Shown one piece after another: positions 22,711-33,097 of a stretch of 64,000 bases of DNA. Numbering within the stretch: position 1 is the first letter of the stretch; each line of letters begins with the position of its first letter. Position numbers and translations under genes: made by a program. The stretch comes from Flammeovirgaceae bacterium BBD 1991-12 (GTDB taxonomy: Bacteria; Bacteroidota; Bacteroidia; Cytophagales; Cyclobacteriaceae): contig LYSV01000071.1 in the NCBI GenBank assembly GCA_001657315.1, forward strand, positions 1 through 64,000. Direction: 5' to 3'. A model generated the notes under the pieces. That model did not search any database. It was not told the DNA's origin and saw only the letters and a program-made list of their open reading frames with translations.

Positions 22711-23633
22711 TTCCCTTTGCTGGATTTGGTCAGTTCCTGAAATATATTCTCCATGGTCACCTCCTCCTGTTGCAGACCTACCAGAGTAAGTCCATGGTTG
22801 GACGCAAACTGGAAAATAACGGGCCTGATGTCCTCTTCCACAGTAGCCTCAAGGGTATATTTTGTATGATCTGTCTGATCCACTTTTGTGACTCCTTTAA
22901 TGGCGCTGAGCTGTTCAATATCCACAGCTTCGGAGAATTCCACATGGATCACGGCTACCTGCACCTGCTGCAGCTTAAGCTGATCGATCTGGTCATTGGC
23001 CACCAACTGTCCCTTGTTGATCACAATCACCCTGTCACAGAGAGCCTGCACTTCCTGCATGATATGGGAGCTGAAGATGACGGTTTTGTTCTTTCCTATC
23101 CGCCCTATAAGATTTCGTATTTCTATGATCTGGTTAGGGTCAAGACCCGTGGTTGGCTCATCCAGGATCAGTACCTCCGGATCATGGATAAGCGCCTGAG
23201 CCAGTCCAACACGCTGACGGTAACCTTTGGAAAGCGCCTCTATTTTTTTGTTCTGCTCACGGGACAGGCCACACATTTGTATGATCTCATCGATCCGGGG
23301 CCGCAATTCATTACCCCGAAGTCCATGCAGCTTACCAATGAACTGAAGATACTCCCGCACATACATGTCAAGGTAAAGAGGATTGTGCTCCGGCAAATAA
23401 CCGATCCTTTTCCTTACCTCACCAGGCTGGTCTACCACATCATAGCCGCATACCTCCACTTTACCACTGGAAGGAGGTGAAAAACAGGTAGCAATCTTCA
23501 TAGTGGTGGATTTGCCGGCTCCGTTCGGCCCCAGGAAGCCAAGGATCTCGCCCTCTGTTACTTCAAATGAAATATTATCCAGCGCCTTTTGTTCTCCGAA
23601 AGTTTTTGTGAGATTACTAACAAGAATCGACAT
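22707..23633 (-). CDS. gldA: Gliding motility-associated ABC transporter ATP-binding protein GldA
   Basis: Walker A GPNGAGKSTT, signature LSKGYRQRVGLAQAL, Walker B LILDEPTTGLDP. Confidence 0.92.
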   Translation of the reverse strand: MSILVSNLTKTFGEQKALDNISFEVTEGEILGFLGPNGAGKSTTMKIATCFSPPSSGKVEVCGYDVVDQPGEVRKRIGYLPEHNPLYLDMYVREYLQFIGKLHGLRGNELRPRIDEIIQMCGLSREQNKKIEALSKGYRQRVGLAQALIHDPEVLILDEPTTGLDPNQIIEIRNLIGRIGKNKTVIFSSHIMQEVQALCDRVIVINKGQLVANDQIDQLKLQQVQVAVIHVEFSEAVDIEQLSAIKGVTKVDQTDHTKYTLEATVEEDIRPVIFQFASNHGLTLVGLQQEEVTMENIFQELTKSSKGK

Positions 23634-23735
23634 AGCCCTAAATGAACGACAAAGCTATTAATATGGTGCGACTATGCCAATAAATTTGGGAAAGAACGAT
23701 TCCGGCGTCTGTGGCCGGAATCATGAAGGGTTAAA

Positions 23736-24284
23736 CTATTGATTTTCCGCGTGGAATGTCCCCTGAATACTGGCAAAGTTACCTGTCACATCATTAATGA
23801 TCTGTACATCAAACTCACCTTTCACCCCCTCTTCAGTGATCTCGTTGATCTTAACAATTCCGGTATTGTCTACAAACCTGTAGGTATCAGAGCCAAAGAA
23901 ATAGGCCTCCGCCACCGGTGGCTCTACATTGCTGACCGGGGATATACGCGCAAGCGGGTAACTGCCGGTGATCCAGTGTCCGTCATCACCATCAATAAGT
24001 ACATTAATAATAAAATCAGGATCATTATTACTTCCGCGCAGGTCAATTTTATGACGCAGGGTGTTATTAATGAACCGGTCAGCGCCCTTGTAACGGGCCT
24101 CGCCTTCCATAACCACCTCTCTTCCTGCATCAGTGATGGTAAGACTGAATGATCCTAATTCCGGTCCGGCGGCAACACTGCCGTCATCATCGCCACAGCC
24201 AGACAGCAGACATATTAACAAGCCCAGGACCAGGGGCAACGGCATAAACAATTTTTTCATGGTTTTCATTTTAAGGTTTAACAA
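23736..24284 (-). CDS. Hypothetical lipoprotein
   Basis: LLICLLSGCGDDD lipobox; start may be 24260. Confidence 0.7.
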   Translation of the reverse strand: MLNLKMKTMKKLFMPLPLVLGLLICLLSGCGDDDGSVAAGPELGSFSLTITDAGREVVMEGEARYKGADRFINNTLRHKIDLRGSNNDPDFIINVLIDGDDGHWITGSYPLARISPVSNVEPPVAEAYFFGSDTYRFVDNTGIVKINEITEEGVKGEFDVQIINDVTGNFASIQGTFHAENQ

Positions 24285-24434
24285 TTGGAAATAAGATGGG
24301 CTTTATACCATTACCTGAGGAATTGTAAACCTGATATCATTACCCAATACCAAAAATTAAGAATTCCTTAACCCTGTACCCTTTCAGCTACCAAAACAGT
24401 TTATTTTATTTGGGAAAATAGCTCTGAGCATCAA

Positions 24435-25016
24435 TTGAATAGAACGGGTAAAATATCGGATCAAAAGCTTATCAAACACATTACAAAGGGAAATGAAGTG
24501 GCTTTTTCCCAACTGTTCGATAAGTATTGGAAATCGCTTTCCAACGCAGCCTACAAGGTGCTAAAGGACAGGGAGGTGGCACATGACATCGTCCAGGAGA
24601 TCTTTACCGACCTGTGGTCAAAGCGAAGATCCCTTTCTATCGATCATGTATCATCTTATCTCCACACCGCGGTAAAATACAGAGTGATCAATCATATCCA
24701 GAAACATGAGATCCCTATGCTCAGCCTCGATTTTGTAGATGGCTTCAGGAATCTCAACACTACCGAGGAGCTGCTGGACCTGAAGGAGTTGGACCACCTT
24801 CTCAGGCAGTCTATTGATCAACTACCCGAACAATGCGGTAAGGTATTCTGTATGAGCCGGTTTGATCATATGAGCAATAAGGAAATAGCCGACCGGTTGA
24901 ATCTTTCCGTTCGAACCGTCGAAAATCACATTTCCCGGGCTATTCGGTTGCTCCGGCCGAAGGTCACCACCACCACACTGTACCTGTTACTTGTGTGCTA
25001 CGGCTGTCTCTCCTGA
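24435..25016 (+). CDS. ECF-type RNA polymerase sigma-70 factor (Bacteroidetes FecI-like)
   Basis: AFSQLFDKYWKSLSNAAYKVLKDREVAHDIVQEIFTDLW...MSNKEIADRLNLSVRTVENHISRAI; TTG start in the track. Confidence 0.93.
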   Translation: MNRTGKISDQKLIKHITKGNEVAFSQLFDKYWKSLSNAAYKVLKDREVAHDIVQEIFTDLWSKRRSLSIDHVSSYLHTAVKYRVINHIQKHEIPMLSLDFVDGFRNLNTTEELLDLKELDHLLRQSIDQLPEQCGKVFCMSRFDHMSNKEIADRLNLSVRTVENHISRAIRLLRPKVTTTTLYLLLVCYGCLS

Positions 25017-25286
25017 TCCTGTTTTGGATTGGGACCGGAACAGGAAATAAAATCAGAAGTCAGAAAATACAGGGATATCTGTTCATTCTCATATTTTCCT
25101 CCTTTGTGGCACTTAGGAAAACAAGGTTTAATGTAGCTTGAAAGTGGACGATTTTCGGATAAAGGACTGATCCCTGTCATTGAAGTCTGTTACCCGAAAG
25201 TTATCCAAAGATTAATAATCATGTTTTTTCATAATTACATTGAGTAGTCGTCACGGTTATCTTGACTCACTATTAAACGGTGAGCA

Positions 25287-26249
25287 ATGACGGGAAAAGA
25301 ATTCCATCACATACTTAGAAAATATCTGAAAGGCAAAGGGACTGCTGAGGAAGAGCATGTTATTGACCAGTTCTATGCACGGAATCAAAGCAAAGATCTT
25401 CTGGACGATTATACAGAAAAAGAAGAGGCTGAGGCGAGGCGTCATATTAAGTCCAGGGTGCTTGATGCCATAAGGTCAGAAGCATCAGCAAACAAACAAG
25501 CTGTTAGGCACCGGTTTATGAAAGTGGCAGCATCCGTGGTTATAATATTTACGGTAAGTCTGGGAGTATATAAGGTGTTGACTTCTGAAACTGAGGTCGT
25601 TTATCTCACCAAGACCACTCAAAAAGGTCAAAAAGCGACCATAACGCTGAGTGATGGTTCTGAGGTGAAATTAAACGCTGAAAGTACCCTGATATATCCG
25701 GAAGCTTTTACCGGCGATATCAGGAACATTCAGCTAAAGGGGGAGGCTTTCTTCAACGTGGCAAAAGACAGGAACAGACCTTTCACGGTGAACTCATATG
25801 GAGTAGTCACTACTGTATTGGGCACAAGTTTTAATGTATCGGCATTCCCTGAAGAGGACATAAAGGTCACGGTGGCCACCGGAAAAGTGAGCGTATCATC
25901 CGAGGAGCAACAGGTTGAATTAACTCCCGGCGAACAGGCGACATATCAGTTAACTGATAAACATCTTGTTCAGGAAAAAGTAGCTGTGGAGAGTTTCATT
26001 GCATGGAAGGACGGGATACTTCAATTCACCAAGAGTTCTTTACCTGAAATTGCATCTGCTTTGGAAAGATGGTATGGTGTTACCATCACATTCTCAGAAG
26101 CTCAAAGTGATCATTGCCAATTGAGGATGACCTTTGACAACCTCACACTCAGGCAGACACTTGAGCAGTTAGCCATAGTGGCTGATGTACGCTATCACTT
26201 CAGGAATAATGGCCAAATAGAAATAACCGGAGTGGGATGTTCAAACTAA
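25287..26249 (+). CDS. FecR-family anti-sigma factor
   Basis: TTQKGQKATITLSDGSEVKLNAESTLIYPEAFTGDIRNIQLKGEAFFNVAKDRNRPFTV. Confidence 0.93.
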   Translation: MTGKEFHHILRKYLKGKGTAEEEHVIDQFYARNQSKDLLDDYTEKEEAEARRHIKSRVLDAIRSEASANKQAVRHRFMKVAASVVIIFTVSLGVYKVLTSETEVVYLTKTTQKGQKATITLSDGSEVKLNAESTLIYPEAFTGDIRNIQLKGEAFFNVAKDRNRPFTVNSYGVVTTVLGTSFNVSAFPEEDIKVTVATGKVSVSSEEQQVELTPGEQATYQLTDKHLVQEKVAVESFIAWKDGILQFTKSSLPEIASALERWYGVTITFSEAQSDHCQLRMTFDNLTLRQTLEQLAIVADVRYHFRNNGQIEITGVGCSN

Positions 26250-26410
26250 ACAGTAAAACGAATGAAATAAAGCATTGACGATCAATCAACTGAGCTTACC
26301 AGGTAGGATCAGTAAACCCGGCCCCTGCGCCAACAGATAAACCGGGTTTTAAACTTATTACAAACTCATCCGGACTGCTATCCGGACAAACTTTATAACA
26401 CTACAAAACT

Positions 26411-29401
26411 ATGAAATCATCATTACTAAACCTATTGATGTTTATTTCCAGAAAAACGCTTCATATTTTCCTCGTCCAGGTAATGGTAATACAACTTTTG
26501 ATGGCCAGCTCATCCAATAGCCAGGAATTAAAGGACATCAAACTGGCCTTTGAGATCGAAAATGCCCGGTTGGAAGAGGTCTTTGAACAACTGGAAACCG
26601 TTACCTCTTTCAAGTTTGGCTACAGTCATAAGGTACTGTCGTCTCCTACGCGTTATACATTTCATGAATCCGAAATAAGCCTGGAAAAGATACTTAAGCA
26701 TATCGCTGAAAAATCAGACCTGAGCTTCAGAAGAGTGGGAAACCAGATACTTTTTTTCAAGGCCAGATCATCCTCAGAAAAAAGTAAAAAGGTAAGCCAG
26801 GACTATGGTTTCCTTTCGGGAATTATCCAAGATGAAAGCGGCAATTTTTTATCATTCGCCTCTGTCGCCATAAAAGAGCTGGGTACCGGTACGACTGCTG
26901 GACAGGACGGAAAATTCAATTTAAGGCTTCCAGAAGGAACCCACATCATATCAGTTAGCTATGTAGGCTATACAATAGCTGAAAAAAGCGTCCGGATATC
27001 TGCCAACCAAACTACGAGCACCACCATCACACTAAAGGAGGATACCGAGCAACTGGATGAGGTAGTTGTGTACGGGGTACTGACCAGGGGCCAGGCCAAG
27101 GCATTGAATGAACAAAAAAATGCGGACAACATTAAAAATGTGGTTTCCTATGAGCAATTCAGCAAATACCCCGACAGAAATGCGGCAGAAGCCCTTCAAA
27201 GGATCCCCGGTATCGCCATAAGCAGAGATCAGGGTGAAGGTGAATTGGTTTCTATCCGGGGGATGTCGCCTCGCTTCAATGCAGTGCAGGTAAACGGCCA
27301 ACGGATACCAAGTCCTGACCCTGGTACCGACCGCGCAGTAGGACTGGATCTTTTGCAGGTAGACCTGATGGAATCTATTGTTGTGAACAAAACATTGATG
27401 CCCGACATGGATGGCGATGCCATAGGCGGTACCGTCAACTTCAGGCTGAAGCAGGCGCCGGAACAGCCCATCCTGAACATATCAGCCAGTGGCGGGATCA
27501 ATCAGCAACAATCCGAGTTCGACGATTTTGGAAGAAGCCTGCAGGCTTACTCCGTGGTAGCCGGCAATCGTTTTTTCGACAAAAAGTTGGGGATCATCGC
27601 CGCTGCAAGCTATTACCGTACAGACCGGGGCTCCCTGCTTCACCAGTATACCTATGTAGACAATACCGAAGAAATAGAAGAAAAGCGGAATAATGATTAT
27701 GATGTACGTAGAGAGCGATACGGCATAACATTCAGCCCGGATTTCAGATTCAATGAAAACCATAGCCTGAAGCTGGTGGCAAACTATAATGTATATGATG
27801 ATGATGAGATCAGAAGACGGGTAGACTACCTGATAGGTGATGGAGAAGAAGAACGTGAAATACGCAACCGGGGCGAATATCAGACACATTACCTGTACCA
27901 GCTTATTGGTGAGCACAAGTTCAGGGCCTTTGACCTGGATTATAATGTAAGCTTTACTGAAGCCAGGGAAGAGATGCCCGACCGGACATATTGGAGATTC
28001 GCGAGGGACGTGGACTATTCATCACTTTCAAATGAAGAAAGATTCAACCTTACTGTGCTGGATAACCCCGGCGGGGACGATCCCTTATTCCTGAACAGAC
28101 TAAGGTTTGATAACAATGTCAACGAGGACCGGGACTTTTCCAGCAAGCTGGACATAAAAGTTCCTGTAAAGCTCTTTGGTTTGGAAAGTGAAGTAAAGGT
28201 GGGTGGAAAACTGTTGTACAAAGAACGCCTGAGTGACCAGATGAGATCAAATCTCAGTGTGGATTCCGATGTAAACCCGGTATCCTTCAACGGAGGTACA
28301 TTCTCCTTCGAAGACGTCAGATACAACGACCCTGAAGTGGCTGCGTTGGGTCTTGGCGAATTTGTTTTGGATGAAGACCGGGGTGACGGTCAGGATTACA
28401 AAGCAGAGGAGGATGTTCAGGCATTTTATGGAAAGTTTACCCTCAGGCTTACACAGCGACTTTCCGTCGTGACAGGTGCAAGGTTTGAAAGAACAGTCAA
28501 TAAATACACGTCTATACGAGCAGACGATTTCAATGAGATCAATTCATTTGATTATTCCAACATACTGCCATCCGCACAGTTCAGGTACACTCTTTCTGAC
28601 AATGCTCTACTGAGGATAGCCTACAGCACTGGTTTTACACGCCCTCCCTTCAGTTCCCTGATCCCCGGACCTGATAATATAGACGAAGATGAGCGGGTCA
28701 TTTTCCGAAGAAATCCGGAGATCGGGCCCAGTACAGCCAACAATGTGGATATCATTTTTGAGAAATACTCAAAAAACCTCGGTTTGATCTCACTTGGTGC
28801 TTTCGGGAAATTTATCGATGATCAGATCCTTACCCAACGGACGCTGGAAAATATTGACGGGACCAATTTCACCGTATTCCGTTCAATCAACGGAGAAAGT
28901 GCCAGATCCATAGGGGTTGAAGCCTCATTTGTTCACAAATTCATCAATGACGGATTTCCACTCCTGAAATGGTTTGGGATCAACCTGAATTATACGTACG
29001 CATCTTCTGAACAGAAACTTTTCAGCGTTGATGACGACGGACAGGTGGTGAGCAGGACACTGCCCTTTGAAAGTCCGGAACATGTTTTCAACCTGGGCGT
29101 ATTTTATGATAATCCCAATTTAGGACTGACCTTCACCATATCCGGCAACTACAGAGATGCCATCTTCATAGACCCCGGCAATGATGAGTTTTCTGATGTT
29201 TACTTTGACAGCCAGTTTCATATGGACGCTTCAGCAAGTAAAACGATAAAAAACAATTTTTCTGTGTTTGTACAGTTGAACAACCTCACAGATCAGTTGG
29301 AAGAAGAGGTCTTCGGCAACCCCACGGAGGATTTCTCCAGGATACACCAGACTGAGGGATATGGTTTTTGGGGATCGGTTGGTCTAAGGTATAAATTGTA
29401 A
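26411..29401 (+). CDS. TonB-dependent receptor with N-terminal STN and carboxypeptidase-like domains
   Basis: STN-like LEEVFEQLETVTSFKFGYSHKVL; plug DRNAAEALQRIPGIAISRDQGEGELVSIRGMSPRFNAVQVNGQRIP; C-terminal GSVGLRYKL. Confidence 0.94.
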   Translation: MKSSLLNLLMFISRKTLHIFLVQVMVIQLLMASSSNSQELKDIKLAFEIENARLEEVFEQLETVTSFKFGYSHKVLSSPTRYTFHESEISLEKILKHIAEKSDLSFRRVGNQILFFKARSSSEKSKKVSQDYGFLSGIIQDESGNFLSFASVAIKELGTGTTAGQDGKFNLRLPEGTHIISVSYVGYTIAEKSVRISANQTTSTTITLKEDTEQLDEVVVYGVLTRGQAKALNEQKNADNIKNVVSYEQFSKYPDRNAAEALQRIPGIAISRDQGEGELVSIRGMSPRFNAVQVNGQRIPSPDPGTDRAVGLDLLQVDLMESIVVNKTLMPDMDGDAIGGTVNFRLKQAPEQPILNISASGGINQQQSEFDDFGRSLQAYSVVAGNRFFDKKLGIIAAASYYRTDRGSLLHQYTYVDNTEEIEEKRNNDYDVRRERYGITFSPDFRFNENHSLKLVANYNVYDDDEIRRRVDYLIGDGEEEREIRNRGEYQTHYLYQLIGEHKFRAFDLDYNVSFTEAREEMPDRTYWRFARDVDYSSLSNEERFNLTVLDNPGGDDPLFLNRLRFDNNVNEDRDFSSKLDIKVPVKLFGLESEVKVGGKLLYKERLSDQMRSNLSVDSDVNPVSFNGGTFSFEDVRYNDPEVAALGLGEFVLDEDRGDGQDYKAEEDVQAFYGKFTLRLTQRLSVVTGARFERTVNKYTSIRADDFNEINSFDYSNILPSAQFRYTLSDNALLRIAYSTGFTRPPFSSLIPGPDNIDEDERVIFRRNPEIGPSTANNVDIIFEKYSKNLGLISLGAFGKFIDDQILTQRTLENIDGTNFTVFRSINGESARSIGVEASFVHKFINDGFPLLKWFGINLNYTYASSEQKLFSVDDDGQVVSRTLPFESPEHVFNLGVFYDNPNLGLTFTISGNYRDAIFIDPGNDEFSDVYFDSQFHMDASASKTIKNNFSVFVQLNNLTDQLEEEVFGNPTEDFSRIHQTEGYGFWGSVGLRYKL

Positions 29402-30753
29402 TGCGTAAGATTAAAATACCTGCCACCTGTTGGCTAAGCATCTTCCTTATTTCCGGATACTGTTATGCCCAAAGCACTGTTGGCAACCCGCGAGTGATGC
29501 AGGGCCCCATGATCGGGGTCACTTCTCCCACTTCATGCACTATCTGGCTAAGGATAAGCGGAAGTTTTGATACACAGGTTGAATATTCTGAATATGATAC
29601 ATTCCGCAATGCTTCAAGTACCAGGGTCCAAAAGGCTACAAAGGAAACGGATTATATAATACTCTTCAATATTGACAACTTGAAACCAGACACTGAATAT
29701 TATTACCGGGTCAGGGTCCACGATGGTTGGGACAGTTATCTCAGAAGGATACAACCTTTCCGATTCAAAACCGCTCCTGCCTCCGGAGATAGCAAAAATT
29801 TCAAACTGGCTTACGGGTCATGCGCCCGGTTTCAGTCCGATAGGGTGCAGCCCATCTGGCACGCCATCGAAAAAGAAGATCCCAACCTTTTTATATGGAT
29901 CGGGGACAATATCTATGGTGATGCGCTGGATCCGGATATATTGTTTGAAGAATATATGCGACAGCGTGAAATAGCTTCGTTGCAACCGGTTTTGAGAAAC
30001 ATCTCACATCTTGCCATCTGGGATGATCACGACTTCGGGTTGAACGACCACCATAACACCAATCCCATCAAGGACAAGGCCCTGGACGTGTTTAAAAGAG
30101 TATGGGCAAATCCAGGATACGGCATTCAGGCTGCACCTGGTGTATTCTTTAAATACCAATACGGGAATATAGACTTCTTCTTTGTTGATTGCAGATATTA
30201 CCGGGATCCCAATGAAATGAAGGATTCCCCTCAAAAAACGATGCTTGGCAAAGAACAATTCCAGTGGTTGACAGGGGAACTCAAAAAAAGCACAGCCATT
30301 TTCAAGCTGGTACTGTCTGGAAGCGGATGGTCTAAGGCCAAGGGGCCTGGCGGTGATTCGTGGGCATCATTTCTGTATGAAAGAGATCGTTTATTTGGTT
30401 TTATCAAAGAAAATCAAGTAGAAGGCGTGGTTTTGCTGTCCGGTGATACGCACGTCGGAGAACTCAATGCCATTCCCTGGTCAGAGAAGGGTGGTTATGA
30501 TCTTTATGATCTGGTTAGTTCTCCTCTGGCCCAGCCTACTACGGACTCATGGCTGGTGAGAAAACCGGAAAAACGCATCAGGGATGTATATTTTAAAGGG
30601 CCAAACTATGGACTGATAGAGTTTTACCTGGAAGAAGAACGACCCCACCTGAAATTCTCACTCAAAAATCCAAAAAATGAGGTGGTCATGAGCCCCTTCA
30701 CACTCTACGCGGATGAGTTGAAAAACGGTGTAAGTTCCTGGGAAGGGAAGTAA
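29401..30753 (+). CDS. PhoD-type alkaline phosphatase/phosphodiesterase
   Basis: GPMIGVTSPTSCTIWLRISG...WIGDNIYGD...AIWDDHDFGLND...LLSGDTHVGEL; start overlaps receptor stop (TAATG). Confidence 0.9.
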   Translation: MRKIKIPATCWLSIFLISGYCYAQSTVGNPRVMQGPMIGVTSPTSCTIWLRISGSFDTQVEYSEYDTFRNASSTRVQKATKETDYIILFNIDNLKPDTEYYYRVRVHDGWDSYLRRIQPFRFKTAPASGDSKNFKLAYGSCARFQSDRVQPIWHAIEKEDPNLFIWIGDNIYGDALDPDILFEEYMRQREIASLQPVLRNISHLAIWDDHDFGLNDHHNTNPIKDKALDVFKRVWANPGYGIQAAPGVFFKYQYGNIDFFFVDCRYYRDPNEMKDSPQKTMLGKEQFQWLTGELKKSTAIFKLVLSGSGWSKAKGPGGDSWASFLYERDRLFGFIKENQVEGVVLLSGDTHVGELNAIPWSEKGGYDLYDLVSSPLAQPTTDSWLVRKPEKRIRDVYFKGPNYGLIEFYLEEERPHLKFSLKNPKNEVVMSPFTLYADELKNGVSSWEGK

Positions 30754-30908
30754 TGGCTCTGTCTCAGATGAACTGGCCAACAGAGGCATTTTTCTGGGGA
30801 AAGGACAATATGCCAACTGGACCAGTGAAGGAGGATTCGAAGGCAGATGGGTACAGCTCTTCGCTGACTGATAATTAGTAAAAAGATCTGACGGTATTTG
30901 GAAATAAA

Positions 30909-30945
30909 GAAGGAGGCTGTCTCAAAGGGGCAGCCTTCTTCCTTT
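30909..30945 (+). terminator. Intrinsic terminator-like hairpin
   Basis: gaaggaggctg / cagccttcttc 11 bp stem (one GU) then ctttt. Confidence 0.7.
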
Positions 30946-31066
30946 TGCTCTGAATAGTATGTTTTCTTCCGATCTCACAAAAAGCATTCTCTTGAGACAC
31001 ATTCTTTTAGCTTTCAACTCTTTGTGATTATTTATCAGGAAGGTTATAATTGAACCATAATAAGGT

Positions 31067-32536
31067 TTGAAGCGTTCATTCATCGTTTATCAGGACATTA
31101 TGAGGCAAAAAATATTCTATCTTCTGTTTAGCACCCTGTTGATCAGTGGGTCTAATGTCCTTTCACAGGGCTACAAATTGGATTTCAGAATTGAAGGTCT
31201 TGCAGATACCACTTTTCTTTTAGGCAATTTCTTTGGCGAGAGCACATATGTCAAAGATACTGCTCAGGCCAACAGCGAGGGGGCATTTACATTTGTAGGA
31301 GACCAGCCCCTGGAGCAGGGCATGTATTTTCTGGTGCTGAACAAAACCCGGCTTTTTGATTTTGTGATCGGTGCTGATCAGGAGTTTAAAATGGCAACAC
31401 GGTATCCGGATTATATTCCCAACCTTAAAATTACCGGGGATGCGGATAACGAACTGTTTCTGAAGGATATGCTGTTCAATGCCGCCAGAAATGAAGAAGC
31501 CAAACCGTATGTGGATGTAGTAAAGGACAGCACTGCCTCCCAGAGCGAAAGAGAAAAGGCCAGAAAAGATCTCAATGCCATCAGCGCAAAGGTAGATACA
31601 CACATAGAACAGGTTATCTCCGAACATCCGAACAGTGTACTGGCTAAGATCATGAAGGCCAACCGGCAGGTGCAGGTACCAGATCCTCCTGTCCTAGAGA
31701 ACGGGAAGGTCGACAGCACCTGGCAGTACCAGTATTATAAAAGCCACTACTGGGACAACTTTGATCTGGCCGACCCTACCCTGCTACGACTATCACAGCC
31801 TGTGTACCGAAAAAAGGTAGAAGAATACCTGGACCGTCTGGTGATCCCCGATCCGGATTCAGTGATACAGGCTATTGATGCTATGGTGGCAGTAGCCGGA
31901 AAGAATACGGATACCTACAAATATCTGGTATGGAGTGTAACATTGAAATATCAGAACCCGAAGATCATGGGGCTGGACAAGGTATTCGTATCGCTGTATG
32001 ACCAGTACTTTGCCTCTGGGGAAATGGATTTCTGGGCCAATGACCAGCTGAAGAAAAACCTAAAGGAAAGAGCTGATCAGCTAAGACTAAGCCTGATTGG
32101 CATGACAGCTCCTAACCTTATCATGCAGAACACTGAGCTTCAACCCCGGGAGCTGCACCATATGAAGAACAAATACACCGTTATCTATTTCTATGATCCG
32201 GATTGCGGACATTGTAAAAAGGAAACTCCGCAGCTAAAGAAGTTTCACGAAGAAAGTAAATACGATGTGGGGGTCTATGCCGTATCCGCAGATACCTCCC
32301 TGGTAAAAATGAAGGACTACATAAGGAATATGGGTATAGCAGACTGGACAAACGTAAATGGGCCCCGTACCTATACAGTAAGCTATCAAAAGCAATATGA
32401 TGCCATGACCACACCTACGATCTATGTACTGGACGAAAGAAAAAAGATCATTGGCAAAAAAATACCGGCTGAGCGTCTTGAAGAATTTCTAGGGCAGTAC
32501 GAAAGAATAGAAGCGAACAGAAAAAACCAAAATTAA
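31067..32536 (+). CDS. Thioredoxin-like (TlpA/DUF5106-type) secreted protein
   Basis: C-terminal YTVIYFYDPDCGHCKKETPQLKKFHEE; signal peptide after internal Met; start may be ~31100. Confidence 0.85.
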   Translation: MKRSFIVYQDIMRQKIFYLLFSTLLISGSNVLSQGYKLDFRIEGLADTTFLLGNFFGESTYVKDTAQANSEGAFTFVGDQPLEQGMYFLVLNKTRLFDFVIGADQEFKMATRYPDYIPNLKITGDADNELFLKDMLFNAARNEEAKPYVDVVKDSTASQSEREKARKDLNAISAKVDTHIEQVISEHPNSVLAKIMKANRQVQVPDPPVLENGKVDSTWQYQYYKSHYWDNFDLADPTLLRLSQPVYRKKVEEYLDRLVIPDPDSVIQAIDAMVAVAGKNTDTYKYLVWSVTLKYQNPKIMGLDKVFVSLYDQYFASGEMDFWANDQLKKNLKERADQLRLSLIGMTAPNLIMQNTELQPRELHHMKNKYTVIYFYDPDCGHCKKETPQLKKFHEESKYDVGVYAVSADTSLVKMKDYIRNMGIADWTNVNGPRTYTVSYQKQYDAMTTPTIYVLDERKKIIGKKIPAERLEEFLGQYERIEANRKNQN

Positions 32537-32635
32537 ACTTATTTGTAACTTGTTAAAGTGATAAACGTCTTACCTTTATGGGGTTGTAACCCCCGTATTG
32601 GGGTATAACCAGGTCAAAACACAAAATTTAACAAC

Positions 32636-33097
32636 ATGTCTTTTATCAAAAATCTTTTCGGTAAAAAGAAAAAACCTTTCAGAGCCTCATGTGACATCAG
32701 CAAGGAACCCATAGAAAAGGGCTTCGGCTACCTGCTGACTACAGTGCAGGTGGTGTCATCCAAAAAATTCTGGGATAACGTAATGACTGAGCCTGAGACC
32801 ATGTCCTACACGGTATCCCATTTCAAGCAAAATGATGAGATGGCAACAAAAATGAGGTTCATGATCTTTGAGAAGCACAGCACTGTAGACAAGCCATGGA
32901 TGGTGTCCGATTCATACATCCACCTTTTCGATGTGGACAAAAAGGAAGCCAGGGACAATGCCAATAAATGGTGGGAGCAGGAAGGTGCTTTTTCTCCTGA
33001 TGCTATAGGCAAGGCGGAAGATATGATGGAATCCGGCCAGTATGAAGAGATCAAGAAATACGCTGTGATGGAAGCCGGCAGGGAAAGGGTAGCCTAA
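32636..33097 (+). CDS. Hypothetical protein
   Basis: 153 aa ORF with lysine-rich N-terminus. Confidence 0.7.
   Translation: MSFIKNLFGKKKKPFRASCDISKEPIEKGFGYLLTTVQVVSSKKFWDNVMTEPETMSYTVSHFKQNDEMATKMRFMIFEKHSTVDKPWMVSDSYIHLFDVDKKEARDNANKWWEQEGAFSPDAIGKAEDMMESGQYEEIKKYAVMEAGRERVA

Noticed and set aside
22770-23480. 236 aa plus ORF antisense to gldA
   Set aside because: Fully opposite a clearly recognised ABC ATPase; typical shadow ORF.
20294-23633. gldAFG cluster as a novel system
   Set aside because: Well-known gliding motility ABC transporter genes; ordinary for this group.
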